This document shows positions 54,735 through 64,000 of a DNA stretch of 64,000 nt, piece by piece. Below the pieces are notes generated by a model, which did no database searches, was not told the origin of the DNA, and was given only the letters and a program-made list of their open reading frames with translations. The translations under genes were made by a program, and so were the position numbers. Source of the DNA: Pachyseris speciosa (Eukaryota; Cnidaria; Anthozoa; Scleractinia; Pachyseridae); contig JAEMWC010001403.1 in NCBI GenBank assembly GCA_016490735.1, forward strand, positions 1-64,000, read 5' to 3'. Numbering within the stretch: position 1 is the stretch's first letter; the number at the start of each line of letters is the position of its first letter.

Positions 54735-57700
54735 TTAAAAACTTATATAGCGCATTTTCCATGTAAATATGATCAAATGCGCTTTACATATGATACAATT
54801 TAAAAAGATTTATAATGTACAATATAAAATAAAAATAAAAAATATAAAAAATATATTATACGTGATTAAAAGCGTTGCTAAACAGGTGTGTCTTAAGATG
54901 GCGCTTGAAAGTATTGATGTTAGAAATAGAGTGGATTTCATGCGGCAGAGCATTCCACAATTTTGGTGCTGCTACTTGAAATGACCTATCGCCCAAGGTG
55001 GCTCTAGTTCGAAAAGATGGCGGTTCAAGTAGGAGACCATTAGAAGATGATCTTAACCTATACGCGCCTGGCATCTTAACTGAAATTAGCTCTTGCAAAT
55101 AAACTGGCGACTTCCCGTGAGTGGTCTTGAACGTCAAAAGCAGTATCTTGTAATTAATCCGCTGTCTGACAGGTAGCCAGTGCAGCTCGCGCAAAAAGGG
55201 TGTTACGTGACAATAGCGCGGCACGCGGCTTACCAGCCTCGCAACAGCATTTAAAACACGTTGCAGTTTGTTGATTTGTATGGCAGGCAGACCATATAAA
55301 AGACTATTGCAATAGTCTACGCGTGATGTGACAAACGCATTCACGAGAGGTTTGGTAGCATCTAGACTTAAAAACTTACGAATACGACCTATATTATGTA
55401 GATGGTAAAAGGCCGAGGCACAAAGCTTACTAATATGGAGAGACATGTTAAAATGAGAGTCAAACCATGACCCAAGATTCCTAACTTCAGATTTAGCTTC
55501 TATGAGTGCGTTACCAACGGTGATACTACTAAAGTTAACCTTCTCAAGTTGCTGTTTGGTGCCTATAAGTAAAAATTCAGTCTTATCGTCGTTCAGCTTT
55601 AACTGATCCCTGATCATCCAATCCTTAAATCTTTAATGCAGTCACACATAGCGTTAAGCGCGATCTCATCGTCGCCTGGGACATTCGGGCTGAACGCCAA
55701 ATACAACTGTGAATCGTCAGCATAGCAATGAACGCTTGGCAGATGCTTTTCAACTATGTCAAATAGCTTACTTGTGTCTACGGTAAAAAGGATAGGGCCA
55801 AGACAGCTCCCTTGTGGAACCCCTTGCTTCAGGGGAAAGGTAGATGAAACACCTCCATTCACGGCAACGCGTTGTGAACGATCTGCCAAATATGACGCGA
55901 ACCAGTCAAGCGCTTGCCATCCATTCCAAACCTCGAGGTCAGACGACTCAGCAGGGTCTCATGCCGAACTGTATCAAATGCAGCGCTAAGATCAAGGAGC
56001 ACTAAAAGAGTTACCTTTTGCGCCTCCATATAAAGGAGAATGTCATTTTTCACCTTTAGCAACGCCGACTCTGTGCTGTGATGTTGTTTATATGCTGATT
56101 GGAGCTGCATATGCAAGCCATTAGCTGTCATATGATCGGTAAGTTGGATAGCTGCCGCCTTTTTTGATAATTTAGAGACGTAGGGTAGGTTGCTAATTGG
56201 GCGAAAATTCTTAAACGCAATCTCGAGACCACTTTTTTTCAGCTATGGTCGTACTAAGGCCTCCTTCCAGGCGAGTGCAAATTTGCTTGATTCAAATGAC
56301 AAGTTGATCATGTCCGTAATAACCGGCAGCAATACATCAATAACCTCGAGAACCACCGAGGTGGGCATTGGATCCAAGGGGCACGATTTTTTAGTAGCAC
56401 TCCTTATGAGGTCAGCAACCTGCTCTTTTGTTACCGCTTTAAAGTCTGCGAAGGTAGCACCCGTGAATCCATCCAAAGCAGTGCAATCCCTTTCTCCAGC
56501 CTCTGACGCCAATGAAGGGCTCAGATCGTCTAAAGACTTATTGACGTTGTCAATTTTTTGCACGAAGTAATGACCAAAGCTATTCGCAAGATCAGCTGGG
56601 GATATATGCTTTGGAAATGATACTTCAGTCGGCTCACGCAATAGCGACTTAGTAATGCGGAACAATTTCCGTTGGTCTGTGCTGTTCTCGGCTATGAGGT
56701 CAGTGTAGAACTCACAGCGCGTTTTATTCATAACACGAGTTGCTTTATTTCGCGCGTCTTTGAAGGCGCGCAAATCGTGCTGGGACTTTGTCCTACGCCA
56801 ATTCCTCTCGGCCACCCGTCTAGCCCTAATAACACACTTAATGTCGCTATTAAACCAGGGCACTCGCTGTCTACAAACTTTAACCTTCTTCTTCAACGCC
56901 GCGTGCCGTTTTCCAGAAGAATAGAGAGTGTTGATTGATAAGTAGATGTCAGTTCATTTAGATCTCTGTAATCACTTGAACAGAGATCAGATTCCTCCAG
57001 ATCCAGGCGCAATGCATCAAAATCTATAACCTTCCATTGCTGATGACAAATTTCCTTCGTCTCGCGCACAGGCCTCGTTGTATTAACAGAGCAAAGTACT
57101 GATGAGTGATCAGAAAGATATCGGTCAGCCACTGGAACACTCGCGATAATGGGATCATACTCACGCGTGATCACTAGATCGAGAGTATGGCCGCTGATGT
57201 GGGTTGAAACAGTCACATGTTGTTTAAGTCCCATTGACGTGAGTAGATCCAGGAAAACTCTTGCCTCAGGATCATCAGCTGCATTCACATGAAAATTGAA
57301 GTCACCAGTTAGTATAAGCGACTCGGCAGCTAGAATAATTGTCTCGAGATAAGAGGCAAACTCCTCGAAAAATACACGAGCCGTGATAGGATGGGCTTGC
57401 GAGTATGGAGGGCGATAGATGATGACAAGCTTCGCCCTGAGTGAATTAAAACCCACTCGCCACTCTGAGAACTCAAAAGAAGATCTCTCCCCAGCGTCAA
57501 TCTTTTTCACATCAATACTTTTCTTGAACAATAGGCCAGTTCCACCGCCGCGACGACCAGACCGATTTTGCTGAATAAAGTTATGAGTATCTGTGGGAAA
57601 GAATTCAAGTTTCGCCGCAGTATCGTTGTCATTCAGCCAGGTTTCAGTTAGTGCAAAACTATCCATATCAGTATGATAGATATAATCCCGTAAATTAACG

Positions 57701-60700
57701 GTTTTGGACTTCACCGATGAACGTTAGCATGACATAGAGTTAACAAAGATGAACGTTCCTTTTGTGCTAGTAACAATGGGCGTGTTTAACAACAGTGCGA
57801 TAGAAGTTGGTTGAAAGGGTGTCAAGTTGAATATTTAATTCACTAACTTCACTCAGATTTTGCTCACCAAGATCAAAAAGCGTAGAATTATATCGCACAT
57901 GACCTGAGTCTTGCCTGGAATATGTTACTATGGTAGGAATACTTCTCCTCTTCATACGTCCGGCTCGGCATCCACGTCGGGTAGGCCGTGTACGCGCGAC
58001 GCCATTATTGACTAGGTTCCTCCAAACTTCACAACTCAATGGCCGCGAGACATATATAGTCGAAAAAAATTGAGAGTAAAACTGACCTTCCATAATGTAG
58101 CGCCATCATAGGACAGTTTCACTGCAACGTTTTAAGCACTGTTAAACGAAAATTAGTAAAATCAATGGAGACCGAAAAATACACGTGCTGCCAGTGGGCG
58201 CTAATGAAATTTTTGCATATCAGTGCTGTCCTTCCAACTATAACTGTTTCGCTGGTTGGTTTGTCATAGTAAACTCTGCTGCTAGTGTACAACTTTTGTT
58301 TTTACCACATTTTAAGACTGGAACGAGCTGCCGTTAGAAGTAATTGATAAACCAATCATCGGCACCTTCAAAGCAGCTGCTGACATTTATTTTTTATAAA
58401 CTTTATGTATCAGTTATTTTTATCTCTGTTTTAATACTTGCTTCACGTCCTTGAGATTTTGTAAGTTACCATATGCAGATGTAGATGTAAATTTCGACGT
58501 TATCAGTAAACTATTACCAAGCAGACGCACGGTAACATGATCAACAACGATCAGCGGAAGAATACGTCAAGCAATTTGATCGATCTCGACGTGGTCTTTC
58601 GATGAGGCTGTCAATTTATCGATTGGTTAAAGTTTGGAACTCGCCCCAGTTCCCCACGCAACTCTGAAACGGTCAATATACTTAATCCGGAATGACAGAA
58701 TAACAGGAAAAAAGTTTTCCAAAAGAACATAATCTCTAAAAGTGGGAATACTCTTTGCAGGGATGGCCTGAGAACAGCGCACAGATTAATCTGGACTGGG
58801 GCATCTGAAATTGACTTCAGGTGCCACGTTGTAGACATGGCGGGCCTACCGAATCTTTCGAAAAAGAACGGACGATTAGAAGTCCACAGACTACTGTAAG
58901 GTTGATACAACGTAATATATTTGAGAACAATATTTCGGCTGGCCAACTCAGCCTTCTTTAGGTTTAGATGTTACTAAATTATAAAAATGGATAACAATAT
59001 TATATTTTGGAGGATGTCACAATACATAGGAGGGGCGGAAATGACGTTGACACGATGATGCAAAAAACAATTTTAAAAAAATAATTAATTACATAAATAA
59101 AACAATATTAGCCTTTCTAAATTACAATTCATCACATCAATTTCTAAAGTCCCCGCGAAATCCGGCTATAAGAAATGACTCTTTGGCTTTTCTGATTGAA
59201 TCACGTGAGGAGTGGATTAGTTCAAGTTGGATAAGCTACATATCAGTGTGGCAGTGGTTAGGATTTGAGAGAAAATGTTCGGAAAGTGGTAGGTTTGGAT
59301 TTAATGTTAGTTTTGTCGAATGGGCGTCTCTGTTCATTGAATCTGTCTTTGAGACGTCGCTTAGTTTCACCTATGTATTGTAAATGGCAGCGGTTACATT
59401 GTATCATGCATATTAAATTTGTGGTGTAGTAATGTAAGGACAAGTGGCGCAATCTTGTCCACGGCGGAAAGAGCCTGGTGGTAAATTAATACCGTTAGGA
59501 GCCGTGACAGCAGGTAGTTTTGCCTTAACTAGAACGCATATTCTGTGTATTTCGAGTGCATCATTATTCCGTTCGGAACGCTCATTCCATGAAGAGGTCT
59601 CAGAGGAGCACGATAACCACCTAATGAGAGTACTCCGGGATGCCCCAAACCAACGCGACCCTTTCGGTCCCCCGGAGGGGGGACACTCCCTTTTATAGGC
59701 TATATAGGTATGTGCGGCCCCAAAGGGTATGGGTTTTTAGCCGTCTTGGTCTGAAATAGGGTTACGCGTTTCCGGTATATTACTACATAAACAGCCCTTC
59801 CAATGTAAATCCCCATTGCACCTGAAGAAGACTGGTTTGGCCAGCCGAAATATAGTACACAAAACTTAAAACCATTCTACGTTGTATCGGCCCTTGCTTT
59901 TATACTCTTTGTTAATTTTATTACGCCGATCAGATCACCAGTTTGATCCAACGTATACCAGCACGATTATTGTCCACGGTTGCTTGCTTGAACATTTGAT
60001 ATCGATTTTGACCATTTTGGTCTGAAATAGGGTATGGTTTGAGCACTCTAGACTTGAATTGGGTATTGTTTTAAGAAGAAGCTACTTTTTCTTCATTAGG
60101 CGATAAGACCACCAACAAACGCCCTTCTCAAATTATATGTTTAAGCCGACCGTGTCCGTAAAATAGTTCTGAAATAGGGTTTTAAAGTTTTGATCAGGTC
60201 TGAAATAGGGTAGGGAAAATCGAAGATTTTGGTCTTTCTGGGAGTAGCCCCCCCCCCCCCACCCCCCAAACCCGAGCTTGTGGCTCAACAATGCCGGACC
60301 GGGTATCGTTGGATTCACAGCTGTTTACTGTAGAATCCTTGATATCACGTCACTTACCTACTAGCTATTTCAATCAGCGTAGGATCTCCATTTTTTTGGC
60401 CGCGAAATATTGGACAATAACCCATGACAGCAATTACTTTTTCTTTGCAGTAACCGACAACGTCTTCTAAGCGCCAATAGGGATTGAGTTCTATTTGATT
60501 GACAGCTGGAGTCGGAAGCCCTGCCTTTTTCATCTCTTTGAGGTGATTAATGCCGAAGTTCGAGACACCGATTGACCTATTGATGCAAATACTTTCAGTT
60601 AAATCACGTGTAAACGGAACATGACAACGAGGGACGCTTCCACTTGCCAATCACGCAGCATTTTTTTTTGTTATAAAGGAAATGATGACAAATTGCTGAA

Positions 60701-62124
60701 AATTTTATAATCTGTTTTAAATTGTTTAAGTCTCTTGCATCCCATTTCGAAACAAAATTTTGTACGAATGGAAAACGCATTTAATTTCCTCTACACTGGT
60801 GATTCGCATTGGATAAATTCTTATGCTTAAGCTCCAATCTTCACCACTGGCAAAAGAACAATGAAAAAAAATAAATTTATTTGCTGCCCTATCCGGCCTT
60901 TTGGACAGCAGCCGTACGGCCGGTTACCTATATTTAAGTAATTAAGATTTCTTTTCACATCAACTTGTCACCGTCATTATTCCTCATCAGCCGTTCGAGA
61001 GCTTAAAACTTTACTTCCCAGAATCCTTGAGAAACCGTGGTAAAACATTTACAACGCAAACCAACAAAATCCTACTGATTTGGAGAATACACTAATACAT
61101 TGGTTGTACCTTATAAGTCCTTGTTCCTTTAATTTCATCATGGCTTTGTAGGAATCAACATTTTTTCCCACAGCAGGGGAGTGGATGAGATACAAATCAA
61201 CGTAGCCTACACCAAGCCTTTAACAAAAAAATGAGTTCACACATGTCATCGTCGAGCCTGTTATGACAAAAAGTGGACACGCACACATTCAAGTGATTTG
61301 GTTATATAGTTCTGTAGTTGTATAGTTACATTATGGTCGTCTGACAGTTAGCCTCGGATATATTCTGCCGGTAGGATTTCGAATAGAATAAGCGATATTT
61401 CAGAAAAGCATTCTGCCGGAAGAATAAGGCATTTTCGAGCATAATTTGAGCAGATTAACGGACAAAGAGTAACACTAATGGGATATGCATAACAGTTTTA
61501 AGAAAAAAAATGAAAACAACTTGTGATTTATGTGATTATTAGCTGAAACGTGCTCACTTCCTCACATACTAATAAGAATTATAAAGTAATGGTATTGTAC
61601 AAAGTAAAATGAATTATAATTTTGCTATGCATAATGCATATCTAATAAGTAATAGGGGTTAGGCCCAGCCTCCCTCCTATATTTGTCCGGGAAGAATTTT
61701 GAGCACAATAATCAATTTTCAAAAAACATTACCGACAGGCAGAACAAGCTATTAACGAGTGGAATTTATCCAACCCTGGACAGTTCCATTTGGCACATGA
61801 GGACAAATGAAAATGAACGGATAGATTTTTTTCGCCATGATACTGGCTCAGTTAGCTAGATTAGGTACATGTGCATTAGGCACTGGAAAAAGTTAGTTAA
61901 AGAGCTTTATACGACACTCGATTCATTTACCAACCCTTTATTGACTACAATTTTACTAAGTAACACCTTACAAATTGAAATAATCTTACTTCTTAAGACT
62001 TGTATCAAAAGCCTGGAAACATTCCTCGTATCCGTGGTCATCGTCCGCTAACTTAGTCACCAAGAAAATGTCCTCTCTTTTCACTCCCGATTCCTTGACA
62101 GCTCGACCAACTTCTTCTTCGGTT
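52870..62124 (-). CDS. Aldo-keto reductase gene B, exons 2-6 (exon 1 not in window)
   Basis: Exons 62124-61990, 61217-61110, 60576-60358, 54519-54372 and 52938-52870 have the same lengths as in gene A (135, 108, 219, 148, 69 nt) and are in frame. Catalytic Lys lies in LVTKLADD and His in [18 protein letters not shown] and [13 protein letters not shown] are present. Gene A has TKLWNDAHG where B has TKLADDDHG, so the residues after the catalytic Lys differ. The C-terminus is almost the same as gene A. Exon 1 must lie beyond 62124, probably past 64000 or displaced by LINE N3. Intron 4 is 5.8 kb and holds several insertions. Confidence 0.75.
53737..54333. mobile_element. MITE with GAGGCCCCGTCCACACC termini, AKR B intron 5
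   Basis: Counterpart of 39667-40083. It contains an extra ~200 bp (about 53830-54030) ending AATAAATAAA, probably a nested retroelement 3' end. Confidence 0.6.
54750..54782 (-). other. 3' terminal stem-loop of LINE N2
   Basis: GCGCATTT and AAATGCGC pair around a 17-nt loop, just before the ATT tail. Same position as in N1 with a compensated base pair. Confidence 0.6.
54856..55617 (-). CDS. RT C-terminal region of LINE N2
   Basis: 253 codons. It starts [12 protein letters not shown], the segment after the YADD palm, continues with a thumb-like region ([31 protein letters not shown]) and ends [18 protein letters not shown]...[10 protein letters not shown], typical LINE C-termini. Confidence 0.75.
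   Translation of the reverse strand: MIRDQLKLNDDKTEFLLIGTKQQLEKVNFSSITVGNALIEAKSEVRNLGSWFDSHFNMSLHISKLCASAFYHLHNIGRIRKFLSLDATKPLVNAFVTSRVDYCNSLLYGLPAIQINKLQRVLNAVARLVSRVPRYCHVTPFLRELHWLPVRQRINYKILLLTFKTTHGKSPVYLQELISVKMPGAYRLRSSSNGLLLEPPSFRTRATLGDRSFQVAAPKLWNALPHEIHSISNINTFKRHLKTHLFSNAFNHV
56893..57714 (-). CDS. EEP endonuclease part of LINE N2
   Basis: 273 codons without a stop. Conserved pieces in order: [60 protein letters not shown]. These fit the exonuclease-endonuclease-phosphatase fold that nicks DNA for target-primed reverse transcription. The start is probably upstream in the intact family. Confidence 0.75.
   Translation of the reverse strand: MKSKTVNLRDYIYHTDMDSFALTETWLNDNDTAAKLEFFPTDTHNFIQQNRSGRRGGGTGLLFKKSIDVKKIDAGERSSFEFSEWRVGFNSLRAKLVIIYRPPYSQAHPITARVFFEEFASYLETIILAAESLILTGDFNFHVNAADDPEARVFLDLLTSMGLKQHVTVSTHISGHTLDLVITREYDPIIASVPVADRYLSDHSSVLCSVNTTRPVRETKEICHQQWKVIDFDALRLDLEESDLCSSDYRDLNELTSTYQSTLSILLENGTRR
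58314..58495 (+). mobile_element. 5'-truncated LINE 3' end in AKR B intron 4
   Basis: Reads [20 protein letters not shown] to a TAA at about 58397-58399, the typical C-terminus of a LINE RT, then a short UTR ending GATGTAGATGTAAAT. The matching site in AKR A (about 40625) is empty. Confidence 0.6.
58496..58870. other. AKR B intron 4, collinear with AKR A intron
   Basis: Matches 40640-41060; no gene. Confidence 0.4.
58871..59530 (-). mobile_element. Penelope-like element fragment with GIY-YIG domain
   Basis: Minus-strand frame 59452-59258 has [17 protein letters not shown], a GIY-YIG endonuclease motif. AGAACG repeats at 58865-58870 and 59531-59536 bound it. The matching site in AKR A (about 41060) is empty. 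A terminal region near 58930-58960 has degenerate hammerhead boxes (mutated CTGAAGA box). Confidence 0.65.
59655..60275. mobile_element. Element with TCTGAAATAGGGT repeats and poly-C end
   Basis: Absent from AKR A (between about 41167 and 41180). Ends GGGGGGACACTCCC and GGGAGTAGCCCCCC are roughly inverted. The motif CTGAAATAGGGT occurs at least four times (about 59751, 60027, 60168, 60201). It contains a Penelope-like fragment with a hammerhead core. Confidence 0.5.
59815..59860 (+). ncRNA. Hammerhead-ribozyme-like motif (HHR-2)
   Basis: CTGAAGA (59822-59828), stem CTGG/CCAG with loop, then GAAA (59847-59850) and TATAG. All core boxes are present in order. Confidence 0.45.
61218..61989. other. 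AKR B intron 2, no other feature seen
   Basis: AT-rich, no open frame with a recognisable domain. Confidence 0.4.
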
Positions 62125-62751
62125 CTGGTGAAAAAACAGTATCAAATATAACATCTCGCAGCGTTTCTACACCAAGTCCCAACCCACCTGCATAACACTC
62201 AGCAGCGGTGCTATTGGTGGTGCAAGGTGATCAGCGGTGACCCAATATCATATCTGAACTCACGACAGTTTTGCCATAATTTGCACGTTATCAAGATCAC
62301 AACTCTTTCGAGTCTGTAAATTCAGATATTGGTTATATATATATATTATCGTTCAATTTCTTTCTTTCTTTTTCTTCTTCTTTTTTTTTTTTAATTTAAA
62401 CATATTGGGAGCTTAGATGTTCGCCCCAAGAGCTTCATTTCGTTCAATCACTATCGAAAAGAAACCTCCCGGAACATTCCGCGACATATCCAAAACACGA
62501 AGAAAATTCAATTTAAGAAACTATAAACATACAAAAAATATACTATTAGTAGGTGAAAATTAATATAATCCGAGAGATTTTAAATGACATAGAGAAGAGA
62601 AAAAAATCCATGTTTTAAAAAGACGGTAAAAAATGTCGCTGTGGGGTCCTGCAATAACAACCCTAACTTGCTGCTGAGATTTTCAGAGGGTCGCTTGCGG
62701 AGGGTTGCTTCTTTGCTGAAACTTTACGTGCAAAAGATCCTCTGAGGCATT
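62125..62751. other. Upstream of AKR B exon 2, no gene recognised
   Basis: Includes a TATATATA stretch (about 62334-62347) and a pyrimidine tract (62359-62392). No AKR exon 1 seen on the minus strand. Confidence 0.4.
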
Positions 62752-64000
62752 TTGATGCCCAATGTTTTCTCATACTCAGCTGGATATGAGCCTCGTGTCA
62801 GTCATACAAGAAATAATAAGGTCTACACTAATGAACTCGACATTGCTAATCAATTTAATCAGCACTTTACTACAATTGGCCCTAATCTTGCTAGTGCAAT
62901 TAATCCTACCTACGACGACCCCACTAAAATATATACGTAAGGGCCCCACAAATAGCTTCTACTTATCAGCTGTCACTGAAGAATATGTGACTGAGCTATT
63001 TTTAAATCTAAAGGAAAGAAAGGCTTCATTAGATATTCCTAATAAGTTAATAAAACTTGCTAGCCATGAATTATCTAAACCTTTCGCATACATTTACAAT
63101 CAGTCAATCATACAAGGTATTGTACCTATTGTACTTAAAGTTTCAAAAGTAACTCCAATATTCAAATCTGGGGATGCAACAGATCCTGCAAATTATAACC
63201 CCATAGCAGTTTTATCACCATTTAGTAAAATCCTAGAAAAAATTGTCAATGATCAACTCATCTCATTTATAGATAAATACAATATCTTGTTCAAATACCA
63301 GTTTGGGTTAGAAAAGACCATTCCACTGAGCTTGCTATTCTAGAAATAACTGACATTCTTAAAACCTCAATTGACAACAATCTCATAACATGCGGGGTTC
63401 TAGATTTCTCCAAAGCCTTTGATACTGTCAACCATGAGATACTGCTAAGGAAATTACATAAATATGGAGTTCATGGAAAAGCTTTAGATTGGTTCACAAG
63501 TTACCTTACTAATAGAACTCAATGTGTGAAACTAGGTAATGCTGAATCCAATTTTCTCCAGATTTTTTGTGGAGTTCCTCAGGGATCAACCCTTGGACCA
63601 CTATTATTTCTTCTTTACATAAATGATCTTGCCAACTCGTCAGATATGCTTTCCTTTCGACTTTTTGCTGATGATGGTAATATCTTTTATGCCACTAAAA
63701 CATCAAAAGATCTTGAGGCAGTTATGAACTTAGAACTTCAGAAAGTAATTAACTACTGCAATCTCAATAAACTGTCTATTAACATGAAGAAAACAAACCT
63801 TATGATAATAACATCTCCACAGAAGCCAACTATACACAATATCAACATTTTAAATATTGATCGCAAAACTAGTATCAAATATTTAGGCATTTATTTATAT
63901 GAGCATTTGAACTGGAAAACTCAAATAGCACATGTTCAAGGCAAACTGACTAAAAACCTTGGAATCTTCTACCAATTGCGGAATTACCTGAATTTAAAGA
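62752..64000 (+). mobile_element. LINE N3 reverse transcriptase, cut by window edge
   Basis: Frames 62752-62940 and 62762-63343 encode the RT front (KVTPIFKSGDATDPANY, VLSPFSKILEK). From about 63334 a third frame stays open to the window end: FSKAFDTVNHEILL (near 63409), GVPQGSTLGPLLFLLYINDL (near 63573), then FADDGNIF (near 63664) with Phe in place of the usual Tyr. Two frameshifts (about 62935, 63300) break it. It belongs to a different lineage from N1/N2. Confidence 0.8.

Larger units (their letters stand above)
54704..58195 (-). mobile_element. CR1/L2-like LINE N2, nearly complete, in AKR B intron 4
   Basis: From 5' (right) to 3' (left): leader with a basic open frame (58093-57767), EEP endonuclease (57714-56893; LTETWL, GDFNFH, SDHSSV), linker (56896-56243), RT (56131-55859 with [10 protein letters not shown]; 55889-55614 with [10 protein letters not shown] and YADDSQL), RT C-terminal part (55617-54856). 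Frames are broken by several shifts. The 3' end carries a hairpin and an ATT tail. AKR A shows the empty site at about 40524. Leader-region identity is weaker. Confidence 0.85.

Overview
This looks like nuclear DNA of an anthozoan cnidarian, most likely a stony coral. It is AT-rich, has GT-AG introns and AATAAA poly(A) signals, and carries spliced genes for small secreted ShK-like cysteine-rich peptides. It is packed with retroelements and foldback or MITE-like DNA elements. I saw no rRNA gene, CRISPR array or bacterial operon.

Layout. (1) 0.4-0.7 kb: terminal exon of an unrecognised cysteine-bearing peptide. (2) 0.9-3.5 kb: broken CR1/L2-like LINE (N1). (3) 3.85-4.53 kb: tRNA-derived SINE copies in opposed orientation. 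(4) 5.0-10 kb: decayed ShK-like gene (copy 1) whose middle is filled by two palindromes. (5) 10.9-19.4 kb: an element with ~0.5 kb inverted arms; a Ty3/gypsy retrotransposon (10985-15537) sits in the left arm and a 464-bp palindrome in the right arm. (6) 20.9-24.0 kb: intact ShK-like gene (copy 2). (7) 26.2-37.5 kb: six-exon aldo-keto reductase (AKR) gene C, with a second Ty3/gypsy element in intron 1 and a 4-nt deletion in exon 2. (8) 45.5-38.5 kb, minus strand: AKR gene A, the only AKR with all six exons in frame. (9) 51.6-48.6 kb, minus strand: ShK-like pseudogene (copy 3). (10) 62.1-52.9 kb, minus strand: AKR gene B, whose exon 1 is not in the window and whose intron 4 holds a nearly complete LINE (N2). 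(11) 62.75-64 kb: a third LINE (N3), cut by the window edge.

How it fits together. The block with ShK copy 2 and AKR C (about 20.3-35.5 kb) is repeated in inverted order by AKR A and ShK copy 3 (about 41.9-51.6 kb). The 3' half of AKR A (38.5-41.9 kb) instead matches AKR B (52.9-61 kb). Gene A is therefore a chimera of a C-type head and a B-type tail, and it keeps a truncated C-type exon 4 as a scar. Many insertions in one copy have a matching empty site in another copy in the same window, which fixes boundaries and target duplications without outside data.

Limits: repeats were aligned by eye, family names for non-coding elements are inferred from termini and target-site length, and exon joins come from splice consensus, frame and paralog comparison, not transcripts.
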